Made by a program: the position numbers and the translations under genes. A stretch of 33,544 nt of DNA from Candidatus Bathyarchaeota archaeon (GTDB lineage: Archaea; Thermoproteota; Bathyarchaeia; Bathyarchaeales; SOJC01): NCBI GenBank assembly GCA_020351305.1, contig CP070730.1, positions 760,713 to 794,256 of the forward strand, given 5' to 3'. The notes beneath the pieces were generated by a model. It made no database searches. It was given only the letters and a program-made list of their open reading frames with translations, and had not been told where the DNA came from. Within the stretch, counting starts at the first letter, position 1. Each line of letters starts with the position of its first letter. Positions 1 to 9,216 of this stretch are shown in pieces.

Positions 1-549
1 CTTCCTAGTTCTGTTACGCTCGAGTTATTTGACACAAAGATTGTAGACGATTCTGGAAACCCAATTACCCATTCATCGATGGATGCCACTTACATGTTCC
101 TATGGGAAACGTTGATTCACCCAATTGTAGTTGCTAACCAAACATATACTGTCGTCACTGTCAGCAATGGTTCAATTACCCCAGTTCCAATGGTGCTAAA
201 TTCAAGGCACAAATGGCTTACATTTAACATAACAGGTAGCGATGACACCATGGCATTAATCAACGTGACGATTCCAACAAGCTTGATAAACGCGACTCAT
301 GGTCCTTGGACAGTACTAGTTGGAGGACACCCTGTGAGTTATGGTGAGACACAAATAAATGCGACACATGTGCTGCTGACTTTTACTGTGCCACTAAGCT
401 CCAAGCCAGTCCAAATTGTAGGCGACTGGGTGATCCCAGAATTTCCAGAGGTCATGTTCCTGACATTGCTTTTCGCTATGACGTTGATTGGAACTGCTTT
501 CGCACTTGCTTTACGCAGAAGGCATAGAATTCTCTCAGCAATCCACTAA
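1..549 (+). CDS. Surface/secreted protein with IPEFP C-terminal sorting signal (5' end cut off)
   Basis: The reading frame is open from the first base of the window, so the N-terminus lies outside. The visible part is rich in Thr, Asn and Val, with many N-x-S/T sequons (for example NQT, NGS, NIT, NVT, NAT), as expected of an extracellular beta-sandwich protein that is N-glycosylated. The last 40 residues carry VIPEFP, then a hydrophobic helix, then an Arg cluster (LRRRHR). This is the tripartite layout of archaeal PEF-type sorting signals. The archaeosortase starts 75 bases downstream on the same strand, so this is its likely substrate. The function of the ectodomain is not recognisable from the part seen. 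Confidence 0.75.
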   Translation, partial: LPSSVTLELFDTKIVDDSGNPITHSSMDATYMFLWETLIHPIVVANQTYTVVTVSNGSITPVPMVLNSRHKWLTFNITGSDDTMALINVTIPTSLINATHGPWTVLVGGHPVSYGETQINATHVLLTFTVPLSSKPVQIVGDWVIPEFPEVMFLTLLFAMTLIGTAFALALRRRHRILSAIH

Positions 550-623
550 TCCTTCCCCTCTATTCTTTTTCAAAATTCTCAAATACTTGTTTTAAGGTAA
601 CGATAGAGGATAGTGTCGCTATC

Positions 624-1637
624 ATGAAACTGCCACTGAATATAAAGGCAATTCCTAGCATTCTAATTCTGTTTTCCTTTGCAATACCAACATGCATTCT
701 ATTTTTTCTCGATCAAAGCTCCTTTTATGAAACGTGGAAAGGAAGAACTTTTTACCTTTTTTTCTTGTGGCTCATAATACTGAGGCTATACTTGAGCTGG
801 AAGGAACTTCAATTTCCAATTTTTGATTCCTTAAAATCAGTAAGGGGCTTATGTCTAATGGTGGCTTCTATAGCCCCAACACTATATGTCGCTATTGCTT
901 ACTTTTCAGGATTAAATTCCGCGATACTCAATGTATCCAGTCAGTTTAATGTACCAATGGTAGCTTGGATGCCCCTTTCAGTTGAATATTTAATCTTTAC
1001 AGCTTTGCTCATCGTGATTGTAATGCTTGCGTATGGATTTGAGGGATTAAACAACTTTTCTATTTCAACATTTTTCTTAGGTGCTATTGGAACAGTTTAC
1101 ATGATAGATAACTTTTATCCCTATGGAAGGTTCACTCCTTTCCAAGCTTTTGTTCCCGCAACAGCCTCATCTGCAGGTCAAATCTTGAACTGGATGGGAT
1201 ATCAGACTACTTTGACTCCAAATGTGTATGAAGGAATGCCTTACCTTGCACTCTTTGATAGTTCGGGATACACCCTCCTTTGGGGAGCGTATATAGGCTG
1301 GCCATGTTCAGGCGTGCAAAGTCTTCTAATCTACACATTCACTATGCTCCTCTTTTTCAAAAAGACAACAATACCTCCAATTCATAGACTAGCATACTTC
1401 GTTATAGGCGCTGTTTGCACTTACATAGTCAACATCCTAAGAATAGTGTCAATCTTCTTGATTGCAGTGAACCAAGGTCCAACAGCAGCATCAACGTTCC
1501 ATAATTATTACGGAGAATTGTACGCCATAACGTGGATCTTAGCATATCCGCTAATTATAATTGGCAGTCGCATGCTTTGGGCAAAAGTCAAGCCTGAGTT
1601 TGGTGTTGGTAAAGCAGTGCAAAGGCTGTTTCGTTGA
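624..1637 (+). CDS. Archaeosortase (exosortase-family transpeptidase)
   Basis: A polytopic membrane protein of 337 residues, the size of an exosortase/archaeosortase. The three family catalytic residues are visible in conserved surroundings: Cys228 in GWPCSGVQS, Arg273 in NILRIVSIF and His293 in TFHNYYGE, each near a membrane segment. Family members recognise a short C-terminal motif followed by a transmembrane helix and basic residues, cleave it and are thought to transfer the protein to a lipid. The gene directly upstream encodes a protein ending in exactly such a tail (VIPEFP). A small inverted repeat (GATAG, 609-613; CTATC, 619-623) sits against the ATG. The subfamily (ArtA to ArtE type) cannot be assigned by eye. 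Confidence 0.88.
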   Translation: MKLPLNIKAIPSILILFSFAIPTCILFFLDQSSFYETWKGRTFYLFFLWLIILRLYLSWKELQFPIFDSLKSVRGLCLMVASIAPTLYVAIAYFSGLNSAILNVSSQFNVPMVAWMPLSVEYLIFTALLIVIVMLAYGFEGLNNFSISTFFLGAIGTVYMIDNFYPYGRFTPFQAFVPATASSAGQILNWMGYQTTLTPNVYEGMPYLALFDSSGYTLLWGAYIGWPCSGVQSLLIYTFTMLLFFKKTTIPPIHRLAYFVIGAVCTYIVNILRIVSIFLIAVNQGPTAASTFHNYYGELYAITWILAYPLIIIGSRMLWAKVKPEFGVGKAVQRLFR

Positions 1638-1686
1638 TTAACTCTGGCTAAAGATGAACCTTAAATTCAAAGCATCACATTTTGCG

Positions 1687-2265
1687 CTATTCTTCAAACT
1701 TGACTCCACAGTATGGACAAAGGGCAATGTCTTTTGGTAGATCAGATATGTCTTTGTCACATTTGGGGCAGTGTCTTTCTTTTTTTTCAGGCTCCTCGAT
1801 TTCTTCCTTTATTTCCTCCACTTGAGATCCCGCAAGACCAATCTCCTCTTTTAGTTTCTCGACCTGCTCTTCAGCCTTCTCTCTTATGCCCCTTATTTCT
1901 CTAAGCGATGAAGAAACTTTGTCCAGCACATCTTGTCGTGCCTTTATCCCCTCATTTACGAGATAAGCTACTGCTTCGGACCTTGTAGTGAAGACACTTG
2001 CTTCAATCAGCATATCAACAATCTGCAGGTCTTCACGGGTTAATCGTGAAGCTACAACGTTTGTCCTGCCAGTTGACATGCTTTGTGATGGTGGCATAGG
2101 TGGCATGGGTGGCATAAGAGGAAAAGATCCCCTGGGTCTTGATTGACTCTTCCACTCGTGGTATCGATTTCTCCACTCTTGAAGGGCTTTTCGGTATCTC
2201 TGTTTCCACTCCCTAATGGATTCTCTATACCCTTCCTTCCATTCCTTCCATTCATCCTGCTCCAT
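1687..2265 (-). CDS. Ribbon-helix-helix-like protein with Trp/Lys-rich N-terminus, coiled coil and zinc ribbon
   Basis: A protein of 192 residues with four visible parts. Residues 1-45 are highly charged and carry regularly spaced W-K/R motifs (W6, W9, W20, W31, W38). Residues 50-60 are a Met-Pro-Pro linker. Residues 72-110 resemble a ribbon-helix-helix DNA-binding fold (a short strand, then two helices ending in AVAYLVNEGIKAR). A charged coiled coil at about 112-162 is followed by a CPKC...CPYC zinc ribbon at 166-186. The start has GGTGAAAG upstream. A 38-base palindrome lies just before the gene, so autoregulation is likely. I do not recognise the whole architecture; the regulator role is inferred from the fold and the operator. 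Confidence 0.7.
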   Translation of the reverse strand: MEQDEWKEWKEGYRESIREWKQRYRKALQEWRNRYHEWKSQSRPRGSFPLMPPMPPMPPSQSMSTGRTNVVASRLTREDLQIVDMLIEASVFTTRSEAVAYLVNEGIKARQDVLDKVSSSLREIRGIREKAEEQVEKLKEEIGLAGSQVEEIKEEIEEPEKKERHCPKCDKDISDLPKDIALCPYCGVKFEE

Positions 2266-2280
2266 TCTTTCACTTTCACC

Positions 2281-2318
2281 TACGTAAATTAGTTACGTCT
2301 TCGTAACTTATTTACGTA
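2281..2318 (-). promoter_or_regulatory. 38-bp inverted repeat, likely operator of the RHH-like gene
   Basis: The arms are TACGTAAATTAGTTACG (2281-2297) and CGTAACTTATTTACGTA (2302-2318). They are reverse complements at 16 of 17 positions around a 4-base spacer, TCTT. Each arm contains a TACGTAA core and a GTTACG core, so the site offers four half-sites, as a ribbon-helix-helix dimer pair would need. It ends 15 bases before the ATG at 2265, where the transcription start should be. Confidence 0.7.
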
Positions 2319-2437
2319 AATTGTGTCTTTCTAATTAAGTGTTTCTGTCCGCGCTTTGGTATGCGCATGCATTCCATTGACTTAACATTCTCTTCTAGTT
2401 GGTGCACGCACACTTATTTGAGGCTGATGCTTTCCTT

Positions 2438-3079
2438 TTAAAGACGCTCTCCGAAGTTTTCACAAGCTACTACAATATCAGAGATGTCGACAAGGCCGTA
2501 TTGTTCTGACAGGTCATAGCGAGGGTTCCAGTTGTTGTCTAACAATGTGGTGCCATAGGCATTATTTACTAAAACAATGTCAGAAATATCTACTTTCCAA
2601 TCATAGTTTATGTCAGCGATATTCCACCAAACTATAAATTCTAAAGTATCAATAGCTACTAATCCTCCTATATCCACTGAAGCAAAGACTGTCCACATAT
2701 TCGACATTTCATCTTCTTGTACTATTGAAGGGAAGCGGAATCCCGTGGTTGCAATTCCAGTTGAATTTGTTCTTCTGGAAAACACATACGTGTTCTCAAA
2801 TGGATCAACTAATTGAAATGAAACATACTTATTTGGGATAGGATCTTCATTGTAAGTCACAATTGCGAATAATTCCAAATTTTCTCCAAGCTCAAATGGT
2901 GGACTTGGTTCAGAGAGCCCTATCCCGCCCTTTTGAGTAAACACATCTATCATCCGCCCGCTCGAAACTTCAGGGAAATAAAGCTCATGAATGCTATGAG
3001 TTGCCATTGTGACATTTTTGCTCAAAAGCAAAAGCATCATAAGCGAAAAAAAACTTATAGCACATGCAATTTTCTTCAT
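2438..3079 (-). CDS. Secreted protein with Ig-like region and dockerin-type repeats
   Basis: A protein of 213 residues that begins with a signal peptide (MKKIACAISFFSLMMLLLL). A beta-rich middle region (about 60-150) is consistent with an Ig-like or macroglobulin-like domain. The C-terminus carries two dockerin-type calcium-binding repeats: one around DINYDWKVDISDIVLVNNAYG and a second, more degenerate, at DLSEQYGLVDISDIVVACENFG. Dockerins in clostridia bind cohesins; in archaea many occur without any known cohesin and the partner is unknown. No cohesin is visible in this window. The TATA-like stretch at about 3108-3116 fits its promoter. Confidence 0.75.
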   Translation of the reverse strand: MKKIACAISFFSLMMLLLLSKNVTMATHSIHELYFPEVSSGRMIDVFTQKGGIGLSEPSPPFELGENLELFAIVTYNEDPIPNKYVSFQLVDPFENTYVFSRRTNSTGIATTGFRFPSIVQEDEMSNMWTVFASVDIGGLVAIDTLEFIVWWNIADINYDWKVDISDIVLVNNAYGTTLLDNNWNPRYDLSEQYGLVDISDIVVACENFGERL

Positions 3080-3505
3080 TATTTTGCTCTCCGAAGATGT
3101 GGGCTCTATATATTATGCATGTACACTTAACATTTGCCAAATACACCAAGCTCTTCATTTCATGGGTTTTCGAAAATCCCAAGCGGGGCTAAGAAATTTA
3201 CAGCACATTTGGCATACAGTCGCTGAGGTCTCAAAAGTGTCCGGATTCTGCCTGAATTCTGTCTGTTGTCCGTTTTGTGGAAAACACAAGTCCAGGTTAG
3301 TGGAGTAGTTGTGTGTACTTCATTTAGAAGTAATCAGGTAGGGGAGGATGGGAGAAAAATAAGAGAGTTTCAGGAGGATTTTCTGAATTGTGAGGTGCAT
3401 TGCGGAATATTTCAGGAAAATTCAGGATGTTGTGGACTCTGATTTTGCCTACAATTTGCCATTGTGAATTTTTCTACTATACAGGTGCATATAAAAGATC
3501 CTGGC
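3080..3505. other. Gene-poor spacer with a possible 48-codon zinc-ribbon-like ORF
   Basis: This stretch separates two leftward genes and contains no convincing gene. The only candidate is a plus-strand frame from ATG 3162 to the stop at 3306-3308. It would encode a short protein with CLNSVCCPFCGKHKS near its end, which looks like half of a zinc ribbon. No ribosome site is evident and its upstream part overlaps the promoter of the leftward secreted protein. It may be a decayed gene end. The rest (3310-3480) is G-rich, with TTTCAGGA words at about 3370 and 3410 but no clear structure. Confidence 0.3.
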
Positions 3506-4075
3506 TCAGGATTTCTTTTCTTTTGCAATCATGACTTCTGTTGCTTTGATTACTGCTTCGACATTGTCTCCAGCTTTTATATCCAATTCTTCAACAGCTT
3601 CTTTTGATATTATGGCTGTTACGACGACCGGTTTCTCAATTCTTATTTTTACTTTTGCTGTGACTAAGCACTTTTCAACTTTTTTAACTGTTCCCGCCAT
3701 TCGATTTCGTGCACTAATCTTCAATCCAATCGCCTCCCAATATTCTTCATCTCCTAAAATCTCACCCACATAACCCTCAACTCGTCTATACTCTTTCAAC
3801 AGGCTTTCCCCAAGCCCGTTGAGATGGGCTCCCCCTCCTCCCATACTACCACCTTTAAAGGTGTATAGCACGGGTTCGTGCAAGGCTTTTTCAATCTTTG
3901 CTAGGTATTTCCATACGTATCGGTAAGACATTCCAACTTTTTTTGCTGCTTTAGTGATGGATTTTGTTTCGTTTATGGCCTCTAAGATTTCTGCTCCTCC
4001 TTTTCCTATGAGAGGTTCTCCTTCGTATTCAAGCCAGACTTTGCAGAGGAGCTTGTGTTTTTTGTGTGTGAGCAT
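3506..4075 (-). CDS. ModE/TunR-type regulator with C-terminal Mop (TOBE) domain
   Basis: A protein of 189 residues. The N-terminal winged helix-turn-helix has the ModE/LysR-type pattern (GKGGAEILEAINETKSITKAAKKVGMSYRYVWKY in family terms, residues about 24-60). The C-terminal 65 residues form a Mop-type oxyanion-binding domain starting at SARNRMAGTVKKV. ModE-like proteins sense molybdate or tungstate and regulate uptake operons. This gene is divergent from tupA with only 80 bases between them, so it most likely controls tupABC and itself. The tungstate preference is inferred from the neighbours. Confidence 0.85.
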   Translation of the reverse strand: MLTHKKHKLLCKVWLEYEGEPLIGKGGAEILEAINETKSITKAAKKVGMSYRYVWKYLAKIEKALHEPVLYTFKGGSMGGGGAHLNGLGESLLKEYRRVEGYVGEILGDEEYWEAIGLKISARNRMAGTVKKVEKCLVTAKVKIRIEKPVVVTAIISKEAVEELDIKAGDNVEAVIKATEVMIAKEKKS

Positions 4076-4155
4076 TTGTTTCGATTAGCATTACATCGAT
4101 ATGCATTTAAGTCTCTTTCGACGATGGGTATAGCTGAACATAACGGGTTTTTGAA
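4076..4155. promoter_or_regulatory. Divergent promoter region, ModE-type regulator / tupA
   Basis: The 80 bases between the two start codons hold a TATA-like CATTTAAG (4104-4111) usable for tupA. An imperfect inverted repeat at 4122-4145 (CGATGGGTAT...CATAACG) lies over the expected transcription start, a plausible but weak candidate for the regulator's operator. Only about 60% of its positions are symmetric. Confidence 0.35.
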
Positions 4156-5136
4156 ATGCAGAAGAACTTCATAATCTGGATAACTGCATTAATCTTTGTC
4201 GCTGCATTTTCCGTGGCTGGAACTGCTTATTATGCTGGAAGCGCTGGGCGCGCGAAACTTGTGGTTTCTACCACAACCAGTCTCTACGACACCGAGCTCT
4301 TAAACACAATCGAAGACCAGTTTGAGGCGAAATATCTCATAGATGTATACTTCATATCTGTGGGCACTGGTCTAGCTATAGAGCATGCAGAGCGAGGAGA
4401 CGCTGATATGATTTTAGTGCATTCGCCAACAAAGGAATTGTTGTTTCTTGAAGAAGGATACGGTGTTTGCAGGAAGATTATAGCTTATAACTTCTTTGCA
4501 ATAGTGGGACCAGAGACAGACCAATCAAACATTGAAGATCTGTCCCCAATCGAGGCTCTGTCGAGTATTGTTGAAGTTGGGAGGCGGGAAGGCATAAAAT
4601 GGGTTTCACGAGGGGACGATTCTGGAACACATGCAAAAGAGAGAGGTTTATGGACAACTGCTGGATTCAATTGGACTGAGATACGAAACGAAGGATGGTT
4701 TATAGAAGCAGGTGCTGGAATGGGAAAAACACTGCAGGTTGCCGACAACCTTGAAGCATACACCTTTGCAGATATGGGAACCTACTTAAAATACTCCAAA
4801 GATGGGATAATTTCGTTAGCAGCTTTAGTGACTGAAGGAGAGGAACTGCTTAATGTTTATAGTGTTATTGCAGGTAATCAAACCAGACATTCGGGCATTA
4901 ATTTTGATGGAGCAATCACTTTCATAAAATTCCTAGTTTCTGAGGAAGGGCAGAGAATATTCAGCAGCTTTGGTAAGAATGTGTACGGGCAGAGTCTTTT
5001 CTATCCAGCTGTCGACCTCTTGAAACACAATTCAAGCCCAACCATATCTCAATGGATAGAGAACTACGCCTTCTTCCGTGGATTCGAATGCCCTCCGGAG
5101 TACCAGGACGATCATCCTGAACTCTACGCGTCTTAA
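4156..5136 (+). CDS. tupA: Tungstate ABC transporter substrate-binding protein
   Basis: A protein of 326 residues with an N-terminal membrane anchor or signal (about 6-28). The mature part begins LVVSTTTSLYDTELL; the TTTS motif is the hallmark of TupA proteins and contributes to oxyanion binding. Other family features follow: GTGLAIEHAERGDADMILVHSP, then a conserved SRGDDSGTHAKE stretch and EAGAGMG. It should capture tungstate outside the membrane and hand it to TupB. It is the first gene of tupABC and is divergent from a ModE-type regulator. WtpA and ModA are less likely because of the TTTS motif and the gene context. Confidence 0.92.
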   Translation: MQKNFIIWITALIFVAAFSVAGTAYYAGSAGRAKLVVSTTTSLYDTELLNTIEDQFEAKYLIDVYFISVGTGLAIEHAERGDADMILVHSPTKELLFLEEGYGVCRKIIAYNFFAIVGPETDQSNIEDLSPIEALSSIVEVGRREGIKWVSRGDDSGTHAKERGLWTTAGFNWTEIRNEGWFIEAGAGMGKTLQVADNLEAYTFADMGTYLKYSKDGIISLAALVTEGEELLNVYSVIAGNQTRHSGINFDGAITFIKFLVSEEGQRIFSSFGKNVYGQSLFYPAVDLLKHNSSPTISQWIENYAFFRGFECPPEYQDDHPELYAS

Positions 5137-5151
5137 CGGGGGATTGAAGCG

Positions 5152-5805
5152 GTGTGGGATTTTCTTCAGAATCCTATCTTCCAGATAACCATCAGATCTT
5201 TGCAGATATCTGGAACAGCCACTCTGTTATCAGCTCTTTGGGGTCTTCCATTGGGCATCCTTATTGGCCTGAAAAGTTTTCCAGGAAAAGAACTCATAAA
5301 AGGAATTTTTAACGCACTGCTTGGGATGCCAACAGTCGCCTTGGGGTTAATCCTCTACCTTCTCTTCTCTAGAACAGGAGCTCTAGGATTCCTACATCTT
5401 TTCCCTAGTCCTCAAGCCATAATAGTTGGGCAAGCAATTCTAGTGACACCTATAATAGTTAGCTTAACGATCAGCGCTGTGGGGTCATTGGAGCCTGAGA
5501 TTGCAGACTTGGCAAAGACATTGGGCGCTTCGGAGTTAGAAGCGTTTTTTGCTGTTCTGAGAGAATCAGTTGGAGGAGTTGCATTGGCCATAATAGCAAG
5601 TTTCAACAGAGCAATAGCTGAATTGGGAGTCGCCCTTGCTGTAGGCGGAAATATTCGAGGGTTCACACAAATCTTAACCACTTACATAGCGTTGGAAATC
5701 AATAGAGGGAAAATTGAGTACAGTATTCAGTTGATGATCATACTTCTAGCGATAGTTTTCACAATCACCGCCTTTACAAATCTCCTTCAGAGACGAATAA
5801 AATGA
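5152..5805 (+). CDS. tupB: Tungstate ABC transporter permease
   Basis: A protein of 217 residues with five or six hydrophobic segments, the size of TupB. The permease EAA-type loop is visible at about residues 118-140 (DLAKTLGASELEAFFAVLRES), where the ATPase docks. The gene starts with GTG, preceded by a GGGGGA ribosome site at 5138-5143; no better start is in frame. It lies 15 bases after tupA and its stop overlaps the start of tupC by four bases (ATGA), so the three are translationally coupled. Confidence 0.9.
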   Translation: MWDFLQNPIFQITIRSLQISGTATLLSALWGLPLGILIGLKSFPGKELIKGIFNALLGMPTVALGLILYLLFSRTGALGFLHLFPSPQAIIVGQAILVTPIIVSLTISAVGSLEPEIADLAKTLGASELEAFFAVLRESVGGVALAIIASFNRAIAELGVALAVGGNIRGFTQILTTYIALEINRGKIEYSIQLMIILLAIVFTITAFTNLLQRRIK

Positions 5806-6863
5806 AAGCCCAGATCGAGTTGAAAGGAATAACAAAAAAATATGGCGAAATAACCGCCCTTGATGACGTTAGTTTGAAGGTTGGTAGAAATGAGATTTTC
5901 ACTGTTATTGGTCCTAATGGTTCTGGAAAAACAACTATGCTTAGAATTATGGCTTCAATCGACAAACCAACCAGTGGAGAGACCTTTTTAGAGGGTCAAA
6001 AAATCAATGACAAAAACAGAGGGCAAGCCAGAAAGAAAAGCACGATGGTCTTCCAGAGAACAGCTTTGTTCAACACAACAGTCTACAGGAATGTTGCCTA
6101 CGGTGTCAAATTAAGGGGTTATTCAAGAAAAGAAACTGATGAAAAAGTCAAAGAATCCTTGAACCTTGTGAAGCTTGGGGGATACGAAAAACGTGTTGCA
6201 AAAGAACTCTCTGGTGGGGAAAAACAGAGAATATCTCTGGCCAGAGCGCTTGTTCTAAACACCGATCTCTTGTTGTTAGATGAGCCAACAGGGAATTTAG
6301 ACCCAAAAAATGTTTCCATAATTGAAGAGACAATCTCTCGTATTAACCGTGAATATGGCACGACAATTGTCCTAGCTACACACAACATGTTTCAGGTAGA
6401 AAGCCTGACTAATCGAGTTGGTCTGCTTCTTGGTGGTAAGTTAGCACAGGTTGGAGCACCACATGAAGTTCTTAAAGGACCCTCGAAAAACTTAGCAGGT
6501 TTTGCACGCCTTGAAAACGTTTTTTCTGGAAAATCAGAGATTCTTCGAGAAGGAACCTCAGTTATAGGGATTGACAATGGGTTAAGAATAGAAGCAGCTC
6601 TGAGAAAATCTGGAAAGGTTACAATTTTCGTAAGACCAGAAGACATACTTGTATCAAAAAAAATCATGCCCTCCAGTGCAAGAAATGTATTCAAAGGAAA
6701 GATATATGAAGTCTCAGATTTGGGATCAATTGTAAGATTAAGGGTCGATGTCGGAAGGGACTTTGTCGTACAAATCACAAAACGATCCTTCATTGAAATG
6801 CAGTTAAATGTTGGTTCAACAATTTTTCTAACTTTCAAGGCTTCATCAGTTCACATGGTTTAA
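5802..6863 (+). CDS. tupC: Tungstate ABC transporter ATP-binding protein with C-terminal TOBE domain
   Basis: A protein of 353 residues. It has Walker A (GPNGSGKTT, about 38-46), the ABC signature LSGGEKQR (about 136-143), Walker B LLLLDEPTG and the switch His in ATHN. The extension beyond about residue 240 is a TOBE-type domain, which in molybdate/tungstate ATPases can bind the oxyanion and inhibit transport. It energises TupB. It begins inside the tupB stop codon. Confidence 0.92.
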   Translation: MKAQIELKGITKKYGEITALDDVSLKVGRNEIFTVIGPNGSGKTTMLRIMASIDKPTSGETFLEGQKINDKNRGQARKKSTMVFQRTALFNTTVYRNVAYGVKLRGYSRKETDEKVKESLNLVKLGGYEKRVAKELSGGEKQRISLARALVLNTDLLLLDEPTGNLDPKNVSIIEETISRINREYGTTIVLATHNMFQVESLTNRVGLLLGGKLAQVGAPHEVLKGPSKNLAGFARLENVFSGKSEILREGTSVIGIDNGLRIEAALRKSGKVTIFVRPEDILVSKKIMPSSARNVFKGKIYEVSDLGSIVRLRVDVGRDFVVQITKRSFIEMQLNVGSTIFLTFKASSVHMV

Positions 6864-6931
6864 GTGCAAATTTTCCCCCAAACCCACCTTCTTGACTATA
6901 TCCAATATCATTAAAACCTGAAAAATCACTA

Positions 6932-6941
6932 TTTTATAAAG
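6932..6941 (+). promoter_or_regulatory. TATA box upstream of katG
   Basis: TTTTATAAAG lies 42-51 bases before the katG start. This places transcription initiation at about 6960, with a leader of about 20 bases containing GGAG (6969-6972). The region is AT-rich like the rest of the window, unlike the gene it serves, which suggests a native promoter driving an acquired gene. Confidence 0.5.
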
Positions 6942-6946
6942 AATAA

Positions 6947-9154
<2,208 letters not shown>

Positions 9155-9216
9155 TCGAAACAAGGGGTAGCTAGCAATGACAACATAGCAAGGTCTCAGT
9201 CCAAATCCATTTATGT

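Noticed and set aside
3009-3308. A 99-codon plus-strand gene before the ModE-type regulator
   Set aside because: Its first half lies over the start, signal-peptide codons and promoter of the secreted dockerin-like gene. Only the last 48 codons are worth mentioning, and those only as a weak candidate.
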